64,000 nucleotides of DNA. It comes from Asterella californica. Taxonomy: Eukaryota > Streptophyta > Marchantiopsida > Marchantiales > Aytoniaceae. Made by a program: the position numbers and the translations under genes. Positions 21,897 through 34,200 of this stretch are shown here, one piece after another. The notes under the pieces were generated by a model that was given only the letters and a program-made list of their open reading frames with translations, ran no database searches and was not told where the DNA came from. Position 1 is the first letter of the stretch. Each line of letters starts with the position of its first letter. The stretch spans positions 19,391,001-19,455,000 of the forward strand of contig JAYKYS010000008.1 in NCBI GenBank assembly GCA_036924285.1, in the 5' to 3' direction.

Positions 21897-23377
21897 TGTC
21901 GGATTGAGAGTCTTCCTGGGAAGGGCGAACCTTCTGGCTGTGATATGAGCTTGAAGGCTGTGTGCAATCTACTCAGGGAAGCATAGGGCTCTTGGCTGTG
22001 ACTGGTTTACTCACAGGATAGGCTTCAGGTCTCAAGGTGATACTGAAAACACTCATATAAGTCTCCAGGCTCTTTTGATAAGTTCAGGAAGCAAAGTTCA
22101 GGCTTAACTAGCAATGATAAGATCAGATGGCGAACTTTGACACTCAGGATTGAGAAATATGTGAAGGTTCAGACCTCAGAACTCCTCCTACATGTAAATG
22201 AGGTTCTACTGGATACACATACGAAATTTCAGCTTCAGATCAATTCAGAGCACTAAGATATGAACAGAAACTTTCTGAGTAGAGAAATTACGGCAGTTTC
22301 TGGTACCCAGACAGCTATTTCGACCTAGAACAGAGGATTGGCTCGATCAATTTCAAATTTTCTTACAGGATTTGCAGTACACAGCTTGCTGAACACTCCT
22401 GTGAAGTTGGCCCTCCTGATTCCACACAGAACTCCAGATCTCGCTCTCTGAAGTTGCTGCTCCAGATTGAGAGCTTTTTGGACCCCCTCTACTTCAGCGG
22501 TCGCCCTGAATTACTCTCTGACTCAATTGACATGAAAATTTGGAGACAGTCGTAGCCCTGCTGACAGTGAACACAGCCACGAAGTTTTGAAGCGATTTCC
22601 TCGACTCTGCTGCAAATGACACTCAAAACCCCAAATTGAACAGAAGTGCTTCAATTCTGACACAAACCGAACTTCAATCAGCCATAACTCCTTGTTTATT
22701 GCTCCAAATCGATCAAACTTTTCGCTGACAATGCTTGGCTCGACGAGCTCTATCTCCCTGTGCTCTCAGATTTCCCAGTACCCTCACAAATTGCTCGAAC
22801 TCCACTCTAGAGCTCTGTTTCTAAATTTAGAGTTTAACAAAAGACAAAAACAGACCAATGGGAGTTCATAGCTCCACTTGGTTGTCCTTTAGTACCCTAA
22901 ACCATGTGGCAACTTAGTTTTACTCATAGGCTACCACGTCAAGCTCCCTAGAGTGCCAGCGTAAAACTTAAACTACCTAAAACGACACGCAGCCCAGAAA
23001 AATAACTTAAATCAGCTAGAAAGCGTGCATGGGCGACAAGTAAGTACAACCCATGAGTTCAAACCCCTATCTACATGGTAAATCTAAGTCATGTACATTG
23101 AGTATCATAGATAAGTATGAATTTACTTGCACAAGCGTACGAATGCTTGAACAAGATAAATGTCATACTACCAACCTACTAGGATCCAAAATATTTGACA
23201 GAGTTAACACCATATGCAAAAGGTGTCAACCATAAGCATAAAAGACTAAGAACAGTATAGAGCTAACTTCTAAGACTACTAAACGTCAAGTGTCGGGGTA
23301 GAAATAACATGCGCTAAGTAACGCGACAGTAGTGATAAGTGAATCATTTACTATGTCAAATGATTCACATCACGACA
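21897..23377 (-). repeat. 3' LTR of minus-strand Ty3 element 2
   Basis: 1481 bp, plus-strand ends TGTCGGATTG and TCACGACA. On its own coding strand it reads TGTCG...CCGACA. It is homologous in inverted orientation to the LTRs at 27499 and 34740 (for example the shared GTCGCCCATGCACGCTTTC block). Confidence 0.93.
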
Positions 23378-23389
23378 TCCACCCCCTCT
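23378..23389 (-). other. Polypurine tract of element 2
   Basis: AGAGGGGGTGGA on the minus strand abuts the 3' LTR. It is identical to the PPT of the nested relative at 27487-27498 and 34728-34739. Confidence 0.75.
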
Positions 23390-23423
23390 AAACCTGCACA
23401 TCCTCCGGTATGTGCCAATCTCC

Positions 23424-25852
23424 TCAGTCTTCTGTTTGATCCTCATCATCATCGCTCTCCTCCGCCTCAGCCTCATCAGACACTGGGACGTCTTCGTCTC
23501 TTGTTGCCCTCAGCTCTGACTCCAGAAAGTTGAATAACTCAACTGACCCTCCGCGTCTCTTGAACAGTTTCACACGTTTGCCAGCCACAGATAGCTTCAA
23601 AAGAGTACCGTCCAACTCACGCAAACTATAGGTGGCATTCTCATACACATCTAGCACAACATAAGGCCCGAACCATCTTCGAGAGAACTTACGAAGTGTA
23701 GAGTGCTGATTCTCCAACGTGCTATCATATACCAGAACCCAGTCACCAACATGTATTGGCTTCGGTCGTAGTCGGTGAGTCTTGTCAAAACGTTCCTTGT
23801 TTCTGACTCGAGCCACCTTCAGCCTCTCCTGCGCATCAGCAAGATCCTCCTCCCTTCGCTCCAACTGCCTAATTCGTAAAGCAAGGAGTGAAGCACGATC
23901 TATACCATCTTCCCACGGTAGTGTAGCCCACGTGGGAAAGTACTCCTCAGCAGGCATGATCGGTTTCTGCCCCAGCATAAGCTCAACTGGCATATAACCA
24001 GTCGTGGTACAGTGTGTAGTTCTATCAGCCCACAAAGCAAATGGAAGTAGTCTCGGCCATTCTCTAGGCCTACCATCACATGCTTTCACTAAAGCATGAA
24101 CAATAGAAGGGTGTCCCCGTTCACTCTTACCAATGCCCTCTGGATTCATAGCAGTGGTAAGCCGAAGCTTTACTCCATAACGAGCAAAAAACTCCTTCAC
24201 TTCAGCGCCTCTCAACTCGCCTCTATCTGCACGTAATCTCCCAACCGATCCATAGCGACAGATGATATCTTCAAGCACGAACCGGCAGATATTCTCTGTA
24301 GTCTTCGTCCGTAGTGCTCGTCCCTCCACATAGTTGGAGAGGTCCTCTCGAGCCAACACCAAGTAACGCATCCCCCATAACCCCGGTGGCATCATCACAA
24401 GATCAAGAACCCACTGAAAATGAATACTAGGTGGATAAGTAGGTACAAGCCCATCTCTGTAACGGACCTTAGAGTAGAACTGGCAGTGCAGACACGACCC
24501 AACAAAGTCCACCACGTCTTGATACAAACCCTTCCACCAGTAACGCTCCTTCAGCTTCGTGTATGTAGCCCAGACTCCACGATGTCCAGCCCACAAGGTA
24601 TCATGAAACTCCTTCAGCAGATTAAGCTTTGCCGGTTGATCATCCACCACTCTAGTAAGCATCCCATCTCTTCTCTTCGGACGTTTCCACAGATAACCCT
24701 CACGTAGAAGATAACTATACGCCTTCCGTCTGATCTCCTTGAACTCTGCATCACTCCATCCTTCTCTTCTGGATAACGAACTCAGATAAAATCCAATATT
24801 GCGGAACTTTTCTGAGTAGAACCCCTCATTGAACGGCAGTGGTTCCAAGTCTGAAGTCTGCTGACCAACTTGGCACCAAACGTCTCTCTTCTCTTCATTC
24901 TCCATCTCTGCAAACATCTCATCCTCATCTGTATAACGAGCCCTAGACAACATATCTGCAACTGGATTGTCTTTCCCTGCTATATGCTTTAACTCAGGGT
25001 TTAGACTCCAGACATAAGCAATCCATCGTAGCATTGCTATGTCTGGTGTATTGCAGTTTGCTATCATACCCAACAAAGGCAAACAATCTGTTTCTAGTAT
25101 CACATGAGCTCCTATCAAGAACTCTCGATCTACCTTCATAGCAGTAACAGCTCCCCACAACTCACGCTTCACTTGAGGATAGTTACGCTGTCTATCTGTT
25201 AAGATCCGAGCTCCAAACCTTGAAACAAACCGCACACCTTCTGCATCTTCTTGGCCAACGGCCCATCCAATCGCCTTTGGACTCGTATCAACAGTCAGTA
25301 CCACAGGTCTCCCGCTCTCGTAGCTAAGCCTCCTTAGTATAGGTGGAGACTTCAGAATCTCCTTCAGCTGCTCCATCGTCTCATGATGTTCTTGCCGCCA
25401 AGTAAACCTCCTTCCCTTTCTCAGAAGTGCATATAGAGGCTCGGCAATATGTGCATAATGAGGAATACTCACACGAAAGAACACACAAGCTCCTAAGAAC
25501 CGTCGAACCTCAGTGATGTTGGTGCAGTCAGCTATCCTTGCTATAGCATCTACCTTCTCTGGGTTCTGACGCCTCCCAAAAGTACCACACAGATGACCTA
25601 CTACCACAATCTCTGACATCCCAAAGCGAGATTTGGTACCTGATAGAGTGAGGTGTACCTCCTCCAAACGCATCAGAATCTTCTCCACATCTCGAATGTG
25701 GTCTGCAACGAACTTTCTGCAACCATCAGAAGTCACTGCTTCGTCCTTGTCCTCCACCGGACAGCCTTTCATGAGAATATCATCCAGAAACATGATAGTG
25801 ACCTCAGGCACAAACTCTCGTAACACCTTATGCATCGCATTTTGCATATGAG
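23424..25852 (-). pseudogene. Element 2 pol, 5'-truncated (RT half, RNase H, integrase)
   Basis: The frame is open from the element junction near 25852. It begins in RT at HMQNAMHKVL and carries the catalytic FLDDILMKG. Next is the RT thumb and RNase H (VVLTVDTSPKAIGWAVG; ETDCLPLLGM). Then integrase: H..H (HDTLWAGHRG) and C..C (SCLHCQFY), Asp in WVLDLVMMP, Asp in RADRGEL, Glu in NPEGIGKSERGH. The end is a GPYVV-type module and an acidic tail. The first roughly 20 codons of the open frame (25916-25853) are antisense sequence of the inserted element, not native protein. The missing protease and RT N-terminus make it non-autonomous. Confidence 0.88.
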
Positions 25853-25915
25853 CATATATCAAGTCCTTGAACCCAGAGTCCTTGAACCCAGAGTTTAGAA
25901 CCCAGAGTTTAGACA
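25851..25915 (+). repeat. Rearranged junction with short tandem duplications
   Basis: The nested plus-strand sequence begins AGCATATATC; AGC is also the next native base triplet of the minus-strand RT, so there is 3-nt microhomology. Compared with the intact copy at 33121-33160, TCCTTGAACCCAGAG is duplicated (25864-25893) and then ACCCAGAGTTTAGA is duplicated, adding 29 bp. This pattern fits error-prone end joining with template slippage. Confidence 0.85.
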
Positions 25916-27452
25916 TATCGCAGGAAAGGACAATCCTGTGGCAGATATGTTATCAAGGGCTAGGTATTACGATGAGAAAGAAATGATAGATGATCAAGAG
26001 GATGTGGGAATAGAGTTCTATTCTAGTGCTCTTGCTAGAAGGGATAGAAGCTGTTTTGCAGCTCCATTGGAGTTATTTGAGGAAACTATGTACGATGGCG
26101 AGTGGTTGGATCTTGGGCGCTATTTGAGTTCATTGGAAAGGCAAGAAGGCTGGTCTGATGCAGATTTCAAGAGGATCCGTAGAACAGCTTATGGGTACTT
26201 TTTATATGGAGGACATCTATGGAAGCGCCCTAAGCTACAAGGAGGTGTACCACAGCGGGTGGTATGTGACCTAGAATTGAAGCAGAAGCTGATCAAGGAG
26301 TTCCATGAGAGTCTATGGGCCGGTCATAGAGGAGTTTGGGCTACATTTGCCAAGATGAAGGAGAAGTATTGGTGGAAGGGTATGTATAAGGATGTAGTAC
26401 AGTTTGTTTCATCCTGTATACCTTGCCAGATGTATTCCAACGTACGTCATCGTGATGGATTGCATCCTACTTATCCTTTAGCCATTCATTACAAATGGGT
26501 AGTTGATCTGGTAACTATGCCATTTGGACTTGGACAAATGAGGTATCTAGTCTTGGCTAGAGAAGATCTATCTAACCAAGTTGAAGGTCGTGCCCTGAGG
26601 ACGAAGACCACTGCTAGTGTTTGCCGCTTTCTACTTGAAGATGTTATTTGTAGGTATGGGTGTGTGGGGAAGATCACTGCAGATAGGGGTGAGCTGGATT
26701 CACAAGAAGCAGTTGAGTTCTTCAAGCGATTGGGAATCAAGTTGGCGTTAACCACTGCTTACAATCCTGAAGGGAATGGTAAGAGCGAAAGAGGTCATCC
26801 GCCAATCATCAAAGCTTTGGTAAAAGCTTGCAAGGGTAAGATCCGTGAATGGCCTAGACTGCTACCGTTTGCTTTGTGGGCAGATCGTACAACTCATAGT
26901 ACCGTTACAGGTTACATGCCAGCAGAGTTGATACTAGGACAGAAACCTGTGATGCCGATTGAGGAGGTTGTGCCTACTTGGAATGTTTTGCCATGGGAAG
27001 ATGATAGAAGTACGGAGGATCTTCTTGCATTAAGGATCCAGCAGTTAGAACGAAGATCTGAGGATGTTGCCAAAGCTGTCGAAAGATTAAAGATTGCTAG
27101 AGAGAGAAACAAAGGAAGATTTGATAGAACGCATAGATTACGACCCAAACCAATTAAAGAAGGTGATTGGGTCTTAGTCTATGATAGTAGTCTTGATAAT
27201 CAGCATAGCACTATCAGAAAGTTCTCCAAGAGATGGTTTGGACCTTATGTGGTGTTAGAAGTTTATGATAATGCCACATACTCCTTGAGAGAGTTAGATG
27301 GTGCAGTGCTCAAGATACCAGTCGCAGGAAAGAGAATCAAGCTCTTTAGAAGGAGAGGGGAGGATCGGAACGTTGCAGAGTCTACAGAGGATGAAGCTGA
27401 AGACTCAATGCATGTTGAAGATGAGTTTGAAGCCGAAGCTGAAGAGTCTTGA
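25916..27452 (+). pseudogene. Truncated pol (integrase half) of the left tandem copy
   Basis: Nearly identical to 33157-34693. It starts at the end of RNase H (IAGKDNPVADMLSRARY) and holds the whole integrase: HESLWAGHRG and SCIPCQMY zinc residues, VVDLVTMP, TADRGEL and NPEGNGKSERGH catalytic motifs, and the GPYVV module. Eight differences from the full copy were seen, all transitions. It has no RT and no promoter of its own. The 29-bp rearrangement at its left end breaks frame with any upstream RT. Confidence 0.9.
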
Positions 27453-27486
27453 TCTGGATGGCACATACCGGAGGATGTGCAGGTTC

Positions 27487-27498
27487 AGAGGGGGTGGA
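27487..27498 (+). other. Polypurine tract before the shared LTR
   Basis: AGAGGGGGTGGA abuts the TG at 27499. The same tract precedes the right LTR at 34728-34739. Confidence 0.75.
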
Positions 27499-28780
27499 TG
27501 TCGCGCTACTTGGCGGCTACATGTTATATTTCTACTCCGACGCTTGAGTTTAGTAGTTCTAGAAGTTAGCTTATATTTCTTCTAGTCGTTTATGTATATG
27601 TTTGACACCTTTGCATACGGTGTTAACACTATTTTGAGTCTTAGTAGGTTGATCACCATGTTGATAGGGCTTAAGCTCATGGGTTGTATTTGCGTGTCGC
27701 CCATGCACGCTTTCTAGCTGATTTAAGTTATTTTTCGGGGCTGCGTGTCGTTTTAAGTAATTTAAGTTTTACGCTGGCACTCTAGGGGGCTTGACGTGGT
27801 AGCCTATGAGTAAAACTAAGTTGCCACGTGGTTTAGGGTACTAAAGGACAACCAAGTAGAGCTATGAACTCCCATTGGTCCGTTTTTGTCTTTTGTTAAA
27901 CTCTAAATTTAGAAACAGCGCTCTAGAGTAGAGTTCGAGCATTTGGTGAGGGATCTTCGAAATCTGAGAGCACAGGGAGAGAGGTCTCGTCATGCCAAGC
28001 ACTTCCAGTGAAAATTTCGATCGATTTGAGTCAATAAAGACGGAGTTATGAGCAATTGAAGTTCGGATTGTGCTAGAATTGAATCATTTTGGTTGGATTT
28101 AGGGTTTTCAGTGTCACTCGCAGCAGATTTGAGGAAATTGCTTCAAAACTTCGAGGTTGTGTTCTCCGCCAGCAGGGCTACGATTTCACAAAAAGTTTCA
28201 TATCGATTGAGCAACTGAGTAATTCAGGGCGGCCGCTGAAGCTGAGGGGGTCTGAAAAGCTCTTAATCTAGAGCAGCGACTTCAGAGGAGGAGATCTACA
28301 GTTCTGTGTACATTCAGGAGTCCCAACTTCACAGGGATGTTCAGCACCCTGTAGACTGCAAATCCTGTAAGAAACTTCGAAATTGATCGAGCCAAACTCC
28401 TGTTATAGGTTGAAATAGCCAGCTAGGTACCAGAAATTGCCGTAGTTTTCTTGCTCAAAACTTTTCTGTTCATATCTCCGTGTCAGAATTTGATCTCAGG
28501 CTGAAATTTCGTCTGTGAGTTCAGTAGTACCTCATTTGCATGTAGGGGAAGTTTAGAGGTCTAAACCTTCATAGTTTTCCTCTCCGTGAGTGTCAAAGTT
28601 CACCAACGAATCCTATTACTGCCAGCTAGACCTGAATTTCGCCTTCTGGGTATATTACTAGATCTTACACATCTGTGTGAGTGTTTATAGCCCTATTGTG
28701 ACCTGAAAGCCAACCTCTTGAGTGAACAACCACAGCCAGAAGCCCGGCGCTTTCCTAGGTAGACGGATTACACTCCGACA
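27499..28780 (+). repeat. Left (shared) LTR of Ty3 element 3
   Basis: 1282 bp, TGTCGCGCTAC to ACTCCGACA. I see about six differences from 34740-36021, mostly transitions. It serves as 3' LTR of the truncated left copy and 5' LTR of the complete right copy. Confidence 0.95.
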
Positions 28781-28791
28781 TACTCTCTTTT

Positions 28792-28809
28792 TGGTGAACT
28801 CGACGTGAA
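28792..28809 (+). other. Candidate primer-binding site of element 3
   Basis: TGGTGAACTCGACGTGAA begins 11 nt after the LTR. It starts with the obligatory TGG but I could not match it to a tRNA by eye. Confidence 0.4.
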
Positions 28810-28856
28810 ACACCTAGGGTGGGAGTTTTCTTAAGAGTGTTACAGGATCAGATATC

Positions 28857-31229
28857 ATGGCCAACCAAGGATCATCAAGTGGAGGTGCTGCTGCTGCTCA
28901 ACAACCTATTCAGTTTGATGCTGCTACGATGAAGATGTTCCAGGCTTTTTCCATGTTCATGCAGCAGCAGCAGAGCACAGAGAGGAAGGAGGTGTTAGCA
29001 ACCAAGGCGTTGCAATCTGTGGTGCACCAGATGGACCAGTTCAAGGGTACAGATATTTCCAAGTATGTGCGATACTATGCTAGGGAGATGGAGGTGAACA
29101 AGGTGCCTGAGAAGGAGATGGTGGAGAACTTTGAGCTTGCTGTTGTCCCTGAGATTCGTGGGCGTGTGAAGGAGCTCAAGCAGCAGCAAGGACAGAGTTG
29201 GGAGAGCTTTATGCGAGCTTTGAAGGAGGAGTACTACACTGAAGATTCAGAGAGGGTGACCAAGAGAACGTTCTTGGAGTGGGTGGTTAAGCCCAATAAA
29301 GGTTTGTCTGTAAATGAGTTGTTAAGGGAATTTGATCGTCAGTATGCTCAGCTTTCTAGGACAGATAAGCTTACATTAGAGGTGGAGAAGACCGAGCTTT
29401 TCCTACAAGCAGCAGACGTGACTATTCAGGAGAAGCTTGAGCTGTTGCTGGAAGACAAGAGTGAGGAGAGAGGATTGAAGACTGATTGGAAGGAGGTTGA
29501 AGAGGCTGTCTCTTTGCTGACCAAGAGACAGAGAAGAAGGGACAAGGTGGTGGTAAGTGAAGCAGCACCTCTGATAATTCCTGTCAAGCAGTTGCCTGCT
29601 AAGCCCGCTTTGGTAATTGCTAGAGAGGAAGACTCACCGCTTGATGAGTTGATTAAGGGTATGAAGGAGCTTAAGCTTAAGCTCACTAGGTTAGAAGAGA
29701 AGGAGCAGAATGTACAACCTGCTATGCAGAGACCTCAGATGAGAGAAGGCTTTGTTCATCGTTGTATATGGTGTGATAGCCTAGACCATGTAAGAAGAGA
29801 TTGTGGGGAGTTTTCAGATGCATTGAGGAAGGATCTTATCTTCTTCAAAGATGGTAAGATCCATTTGAGAGAGACTGGGATGATGTTGGGAACCAACTTT
29901 GGCAAGGGTGGTATGAAGAGACTTGTGAATGATATATCAGCATCACATGCTGTTTCTCTTGTGAATGCTGCTACCTGTGGAGTGAAAGTGGAGATGGAGA
30001 GAGAGAAAGGGACTACTGGGTTGTGGTCAGATGTAGTGCGGTCCGTAGCTAGAACAGAGCTAGACAAGGATGTGCTACGAAGGATTGGCAACTCAATTAG
30101 AGAAACTACAGGATGGAATGACCCTGTGGATACTATGTCAGTGCATGCTTATGTTGCAAGAAGTCAGCATGAAGCTCTACTAGAAGAAAAACGCAGGAGG
30201 GAGGATGCAGGTGAGGCTTCTACAGCCAAACGACCTGCTACAAGGAGTGAAAGGGCTAGACCAGATGCAAGGCAGGAAACAACACCTACTCGGGAGGAGA
30301 CTATGGAGGATCTACCATCTACAACATCAAAGGAGAAGGAGAGAAGCAAGGAGAAGGGTAAGATGCCTGCATACAAACTTCAGTCTGACATTGAGATTGC
30401 TACAGACTTGAAGCAGGTGTTAGAGAACCGTATCTTGAATGGAAAGGTTGAGTTTACTTTGGGTGAGATTCTTGGGATTGCAAAGCGTGAGTTCCATGAG
30501 GTTATTATAGATATCATCAAGAGGAAACGTCAGATTTTGGGTGAAGCAGCTACGCTTAACGCTCTAGGGACCAAACTGTCGGAAGATGAGGAAGATGAGA
30601 TTGCTGGTTATTGCTCTCAAGTATCAGAGGGAAGATCAGATCAGCACGTGAGGTTTGAAGATGAGGTGGAAGCATCGCAGAAGAGCCATTATTCTCACAA
30701 CCATTGGGCGAGAGCAACCACAGAGACCTTAGTGAAGCTGGGAGATCTAGAGGAACCTGTGGTGGCATTGATTGATCATGGCTCAGAGATTAATCTGATG
30801 TCTAAGGAGCTGTACAAGCGTGGGAGGTGGCCTATAGACACCGACCATGGATGGCTTATCCGTGCTGCCAACAACCAGCGAGGAGAACTCTATGGTGCTT
30901 GCCCCAACATCAAGGTAACTGTGGGTGACATTAGTGATGTTCAGAATTTCTTTGTGCAAGACATGTCAACCTATCCTATCATTCTAGGACAGCCTTACAT
31001 TACTGCTGTTAGAATGGAGACACGAGTTATGGATGATGGTTCAGCCTATGCTAGGATACGTAGTAGAGACGGCAAAAGAGCTGTTCAGTTTTTGACCGTT
31101 GCTGCAGAACATGAGAGCAATCGTGATAGCTTGAGAGACCGTCCACTACCTAAGATTACTCAAGAGTTTAGAGAGTCTAGGGGTTTTGGCAGAGTACCAT
31201 TGAAGAGCGAGACTTCAACGGTACAGTAG
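28857..31229 (+). CDS. Ty3 element 3 gag-protease ORF (790 aa)
   Basis: The ATG at 28857 follows a leader of about 75 nt after the LTR. The N-terminus is Gln/Ala-rich with polar repeats, then a capsid-like helical region (residues 30-200). CCHC knuckle CIWCDSLDHVRRDC is near residue 302. A variable linker follows, then a conserved FTLGEILGIAKREFHEVI segment (about residue 530). The aspartic protease has LIDHGSEINLM near residue 638 (D-H-G in place of D-S/T-G) and IILGQPYI further on. The zero-frame stop TAG is at 31227-31229. Pol lies in the -1 frame and overlaps the end of this ORF, so pol would be made as a frameshift fusion. Confidence 0.93.
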   Translation: MANQGSSSGGAAAAQQPIQFDAATMKMFQAFSMFMQQQQSTERKEVLATKALQSVVHQMDQFKGTDISKYVRYYAREMEVNKVPEKEMVENFELAVVPEIRGRVKELKQQQGQSWESFMRALKEEYYTEDSERVTKRTFLEWVVKPNKGLSVNELLREFDRQYAQLSRTDKLTLEVEKTELFLQAADVTIQEKLELLLEDKSEERGLKTDWKEVEEAVSLLTKRQRRRDKVVVSEAAPLIIPVKQLPAKPALVIAREEDSPLDELIKGMKELKLKLTRLEEKEQNVQPAMQRPQMREGFVHRCIWCDSLDHVRRDCGEFSDALRKDLIFFKDGKIHLRETGMMLGTNFGKGGMKRLVNDISASHAVSLVNAATCGVKVEMEREKGTTGLWSDVVRSVARTELDKDVLRRIGNSIRETTGWNDPVDTMSVHAYVARSQHEALLEEKRRREDAGEASTAKRPATRSERARPDARQETTPTREETMEDLPSTTSKEKERSKEKGKMPAYKLQSDIEIATDLKQVLENRILNGKVEFTLGEILGIAKREFHEVIIDIIKRKRQILGEAATLNALGTKLSEDEEDEIAGYCSQVSEGRSDQHVRFEDEVEASQKSHYSHNHWARATTETLVKLGDLEEPVVALIDHGSEINLMSKELYKRGRWPIDTDHGWLIRAANNQRGELYGACPNIKVTVGDISDVQNFFVQDMSTYPIILGQPYITAVRMETRVMDDGSAYARIRSRDGKRAVQFLTVAAEHESNRDSLRDRPLPKITQEFRESRGFGRVPLKSETSTVQ
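31181..31229 (+). promoter_or_regulatory. -1 ribosomal frameshift signal (slippery site plus stem-loop)
   Basis: Slippery heptamer G_GGT_TTT lies at 31181-31187 in the gag frame (X_XXY_YYZ). A 6-nt spacer GGCAGA follows. The stem 5' arm GTACCATTGAAG (31194-31205) pairs with 3' arm CTTCAACGGTAC (31213-31224) across a 7-nt loop, with one A-C mismatch. The gag stop TAG starts 2 nt after the stem. In the -1 frame a TAG (31178-31180) lies immediately upstream of the heptamer and the frame is then open throughout pol. Confidence 0.85.
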
Positions 31230-34200
31230 AGATAGGATTCTCGCCTGATCCAGTAGAGCAAGAAGCTTTATCCACTAGCTTCTTAGGACTGACATCATGT
31301 GGATCAGTGTGTTATAGGAAGGTTGAGAATCTGAAGAGGTTTGAGAGACAACATGTGAAGTATGTACAGCAGTCTTTGTGGGATAGTGGAGAGTTAGCAA
31401 GAGATGAATACATATCTGGAGTGTTTGAAGAGCAGTATTTGGTAGATACTATAGGGGAGTTGAAATCGATAGTAGAAAGTTCTATAGATGATGTAGATAG
31501 AGTGGTGAGAGTGAGCTCCAAGGAGCTTTATGATGTAATTGATAAGTTTATAGATCGACAAGAAGTGTATGTGGAGACCAAGTACAAGTCAGTGGCAAAG
31601 AAAGTCAAACCAATGGCTTTGCCTTTGCCACTCGATTACAATCAGAAGATGGAGCAAGCTGCACGAGAACCCACGCTCAGAGGACCGAGAAGAATTGGGC
31701 ACCAGTTCACAGAAACAACACTGAAGGAGCTGAAGATTGGAGGTGATGGATTTCTTACCGAGCAAGAGAAGAAGAGCTTCAGGGAGATGCTATCTAGGCA
31801 TGGTAAGGCGTTTGCGTTTGAGTCACATGAAGTAGGATGTGTAGATCCAAGTGTAGTTGCACCTATGGTAATCTTTACTATACCGCATGTGCCTTGGAAT
31901 CTACGTCCTATCCCTGTACCTAGAGCTCATCTACCAAAGCTGATAGACTTGCTCAATGAGAGGATTAGGATGGGTATCTTGGAACCATCTATAGCTCCCT
32001 ACTCTAGCAGATGGTTTACTGTTCCGAAGAAGAGTGGAGCTTTGAGATTTATTCAAGATATGCAACCAGTTAACAAGGTGACTATCAGGAATATGGGTAT
32101 AGGACCTATTGTAGACGAGTTTGCAGAGGCTTTTGCTGGTCGTGCTATCTATTCAATGGGAGACTTATATTCAGGTTACGATCAGTTTCAATTATCCTCT
32201 GAGAGTAGAGACTTGACTACAATGAGGACACCTCTGGGGTTACTAAGGATGTGCACCTTGCCACAAGGTGCTACCAATTCTGTAGCACATATGATGAATG
32301 GCATGAATAAAGTTTTGAGGGATTTCATTCCTGAAAAAACTATGCCATTCCTTGATGATGTGCCGATCAAAGGGTGTGCTGAGGAGGAGAAGAATGAGGT
32401 AATAGATCAGAGGGGGTGCCGTAAGTTTGTTGCAGATCACATAGCCGACTGTGATAAGATATTGAGTCGACTGGAGGAGGTTCATTTGACTTTATCAGGA
32501 GCAAAGTCTGTATTTGGAGAACATGAGGTGTTAATAGTGGGACATCTGTGTGGATCTTATGGTCGGAAACCTTGTCCAAACAAGGTTGATGCCATCCGAA
32601 GGATGAAGGAGACATGTGGATCGGTTACTGAGGTGAGAAGGTTTCTAGGTGCATGTGTGTTTTATCATATATGGATTCCACACTTTGCACATGTAGCAGA
32701 TCCGTTGTACAAGTTGCTGAGGAAGGGGCAGAGATTTCAGTGGCAAGAGGAGCAAAGCGAGTCTATGAAGAAGTTGAAGGATCTGTTGTCTTCACCACCA
32801 ACTCTACGGAAGGTAACATATGAGTTGGGCAGACCTGTTATCCTTACTGTTGATACTAGTCCTATTGGCATTGGGTGGGCTATAGGACAGGATGATGAGG
32901 ATGGAAATAGATATGTGGTGCGTTTTGGAGCTAAGGTGTTAAATTCACGGCAGAGAGACTACCCTCAGGTCAAGAGAGAGCTATGGGGAGTAGTTACTGC
33001 GATGAAGAGTGATAAGGAATACTTGATAGGAGCACCTGTGGTTGTGGAGACAGATTGCTTACCTCTCTTGGGAATGATCACTAGCTGTACAACTCCAGAT
33101 ATTGCTATGTTGAGGTGGATAGCATATATCAAGTCCTTGAACCCAGAGTTTAGACATATCGCAGGAAAGGACAATCCTGTGGCAGATATGTTATCAAGGG
33201 CTAGGTATTATGATGAGAAAGAAATGATAGATGATCAGGAGGATGTGGGAACAGAGTTCTATTCTAGTGCTCTTGCTAGAAGGGATAGAAGCTGTTTTGC
33301 AGCTCCATTGGAGTTATTTGAGGAAACTATGTACGATGGCGAGTGGTTGGATCTTGGGCGCTATTTGAGTTCATTGGAAAGGCAAGAAGGCTGGTCTGAT
33401 GCAGATTTCAAGAGGATCCGTAGAACAGCTTATGGGTACTTTTTATATGGAGGACATCTATGGAAGCGCCCTAAGCTACAAGGAGGTGTACCACAGCGGG
33501 TGGTATGTGACCTAGAATTGAAGCAGAAGCTGATCAAGGAGTTCCATGAGAGTCTATGGGCCGGTCATAGAGGAGTTTGGGCTACATTTGCCAAGATAAA
33601 GGAGAAGTATTGGTGGAAGGGTATGTATAAGAATGTAGTACAGTTTGTTTCATCCTGTATACCTTGCCAGATGTATTCCAACGTACGTCATCGTGATGGA
33701 TTGCATCCTACTTATCCTTTAGCCATTCATTACAAATGGGTAGTTGATCTGGTAACTATGCCATTTGGACTTGGACAAATGAGGTATCTAGTCTTGGCTA
33801 GAGAAGATCTATCTAACCAAGTTGAAGGTCGTGCCCTGAGGACGAAGACCACTGCTAGTGTTTGCCGCTTTCTACTTGAAGATGTTATTTGTAGGTATGG
33901 GTGTGTGGGGAAGATCACTGCAGATAGGGGTGAGCTGGATTCACAAGAAACAGTTGAGTTCTTCAAGCGATTGGGAATCAAGTTGGCGTTAACCACTGCT
34001 TACAATCCTGAAGGGAATGGTAAGAGCGAAAGAGGTCATCCGCCAATCATCAAAGCTTTGGTAAAAGCTTGCAAGGGTAAGATCCGTGAATGGCCTAGAC
34101 TGCTACCGTTTGCTTTGTGGGCAGATCGTACAACTCATAGTACCGTTACAGGTTACATGCCAGCAGAGTTGATACTAGGACAGAAACCTGTGATGCCGAT

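Noticed and set aside
27298..27585. 95-codon plus-strand ORFs repeated at 27298 and 34539
   Set aside because: Alternative-frame shadows of the pol C-terminus and LTR start, duplicated with the element.
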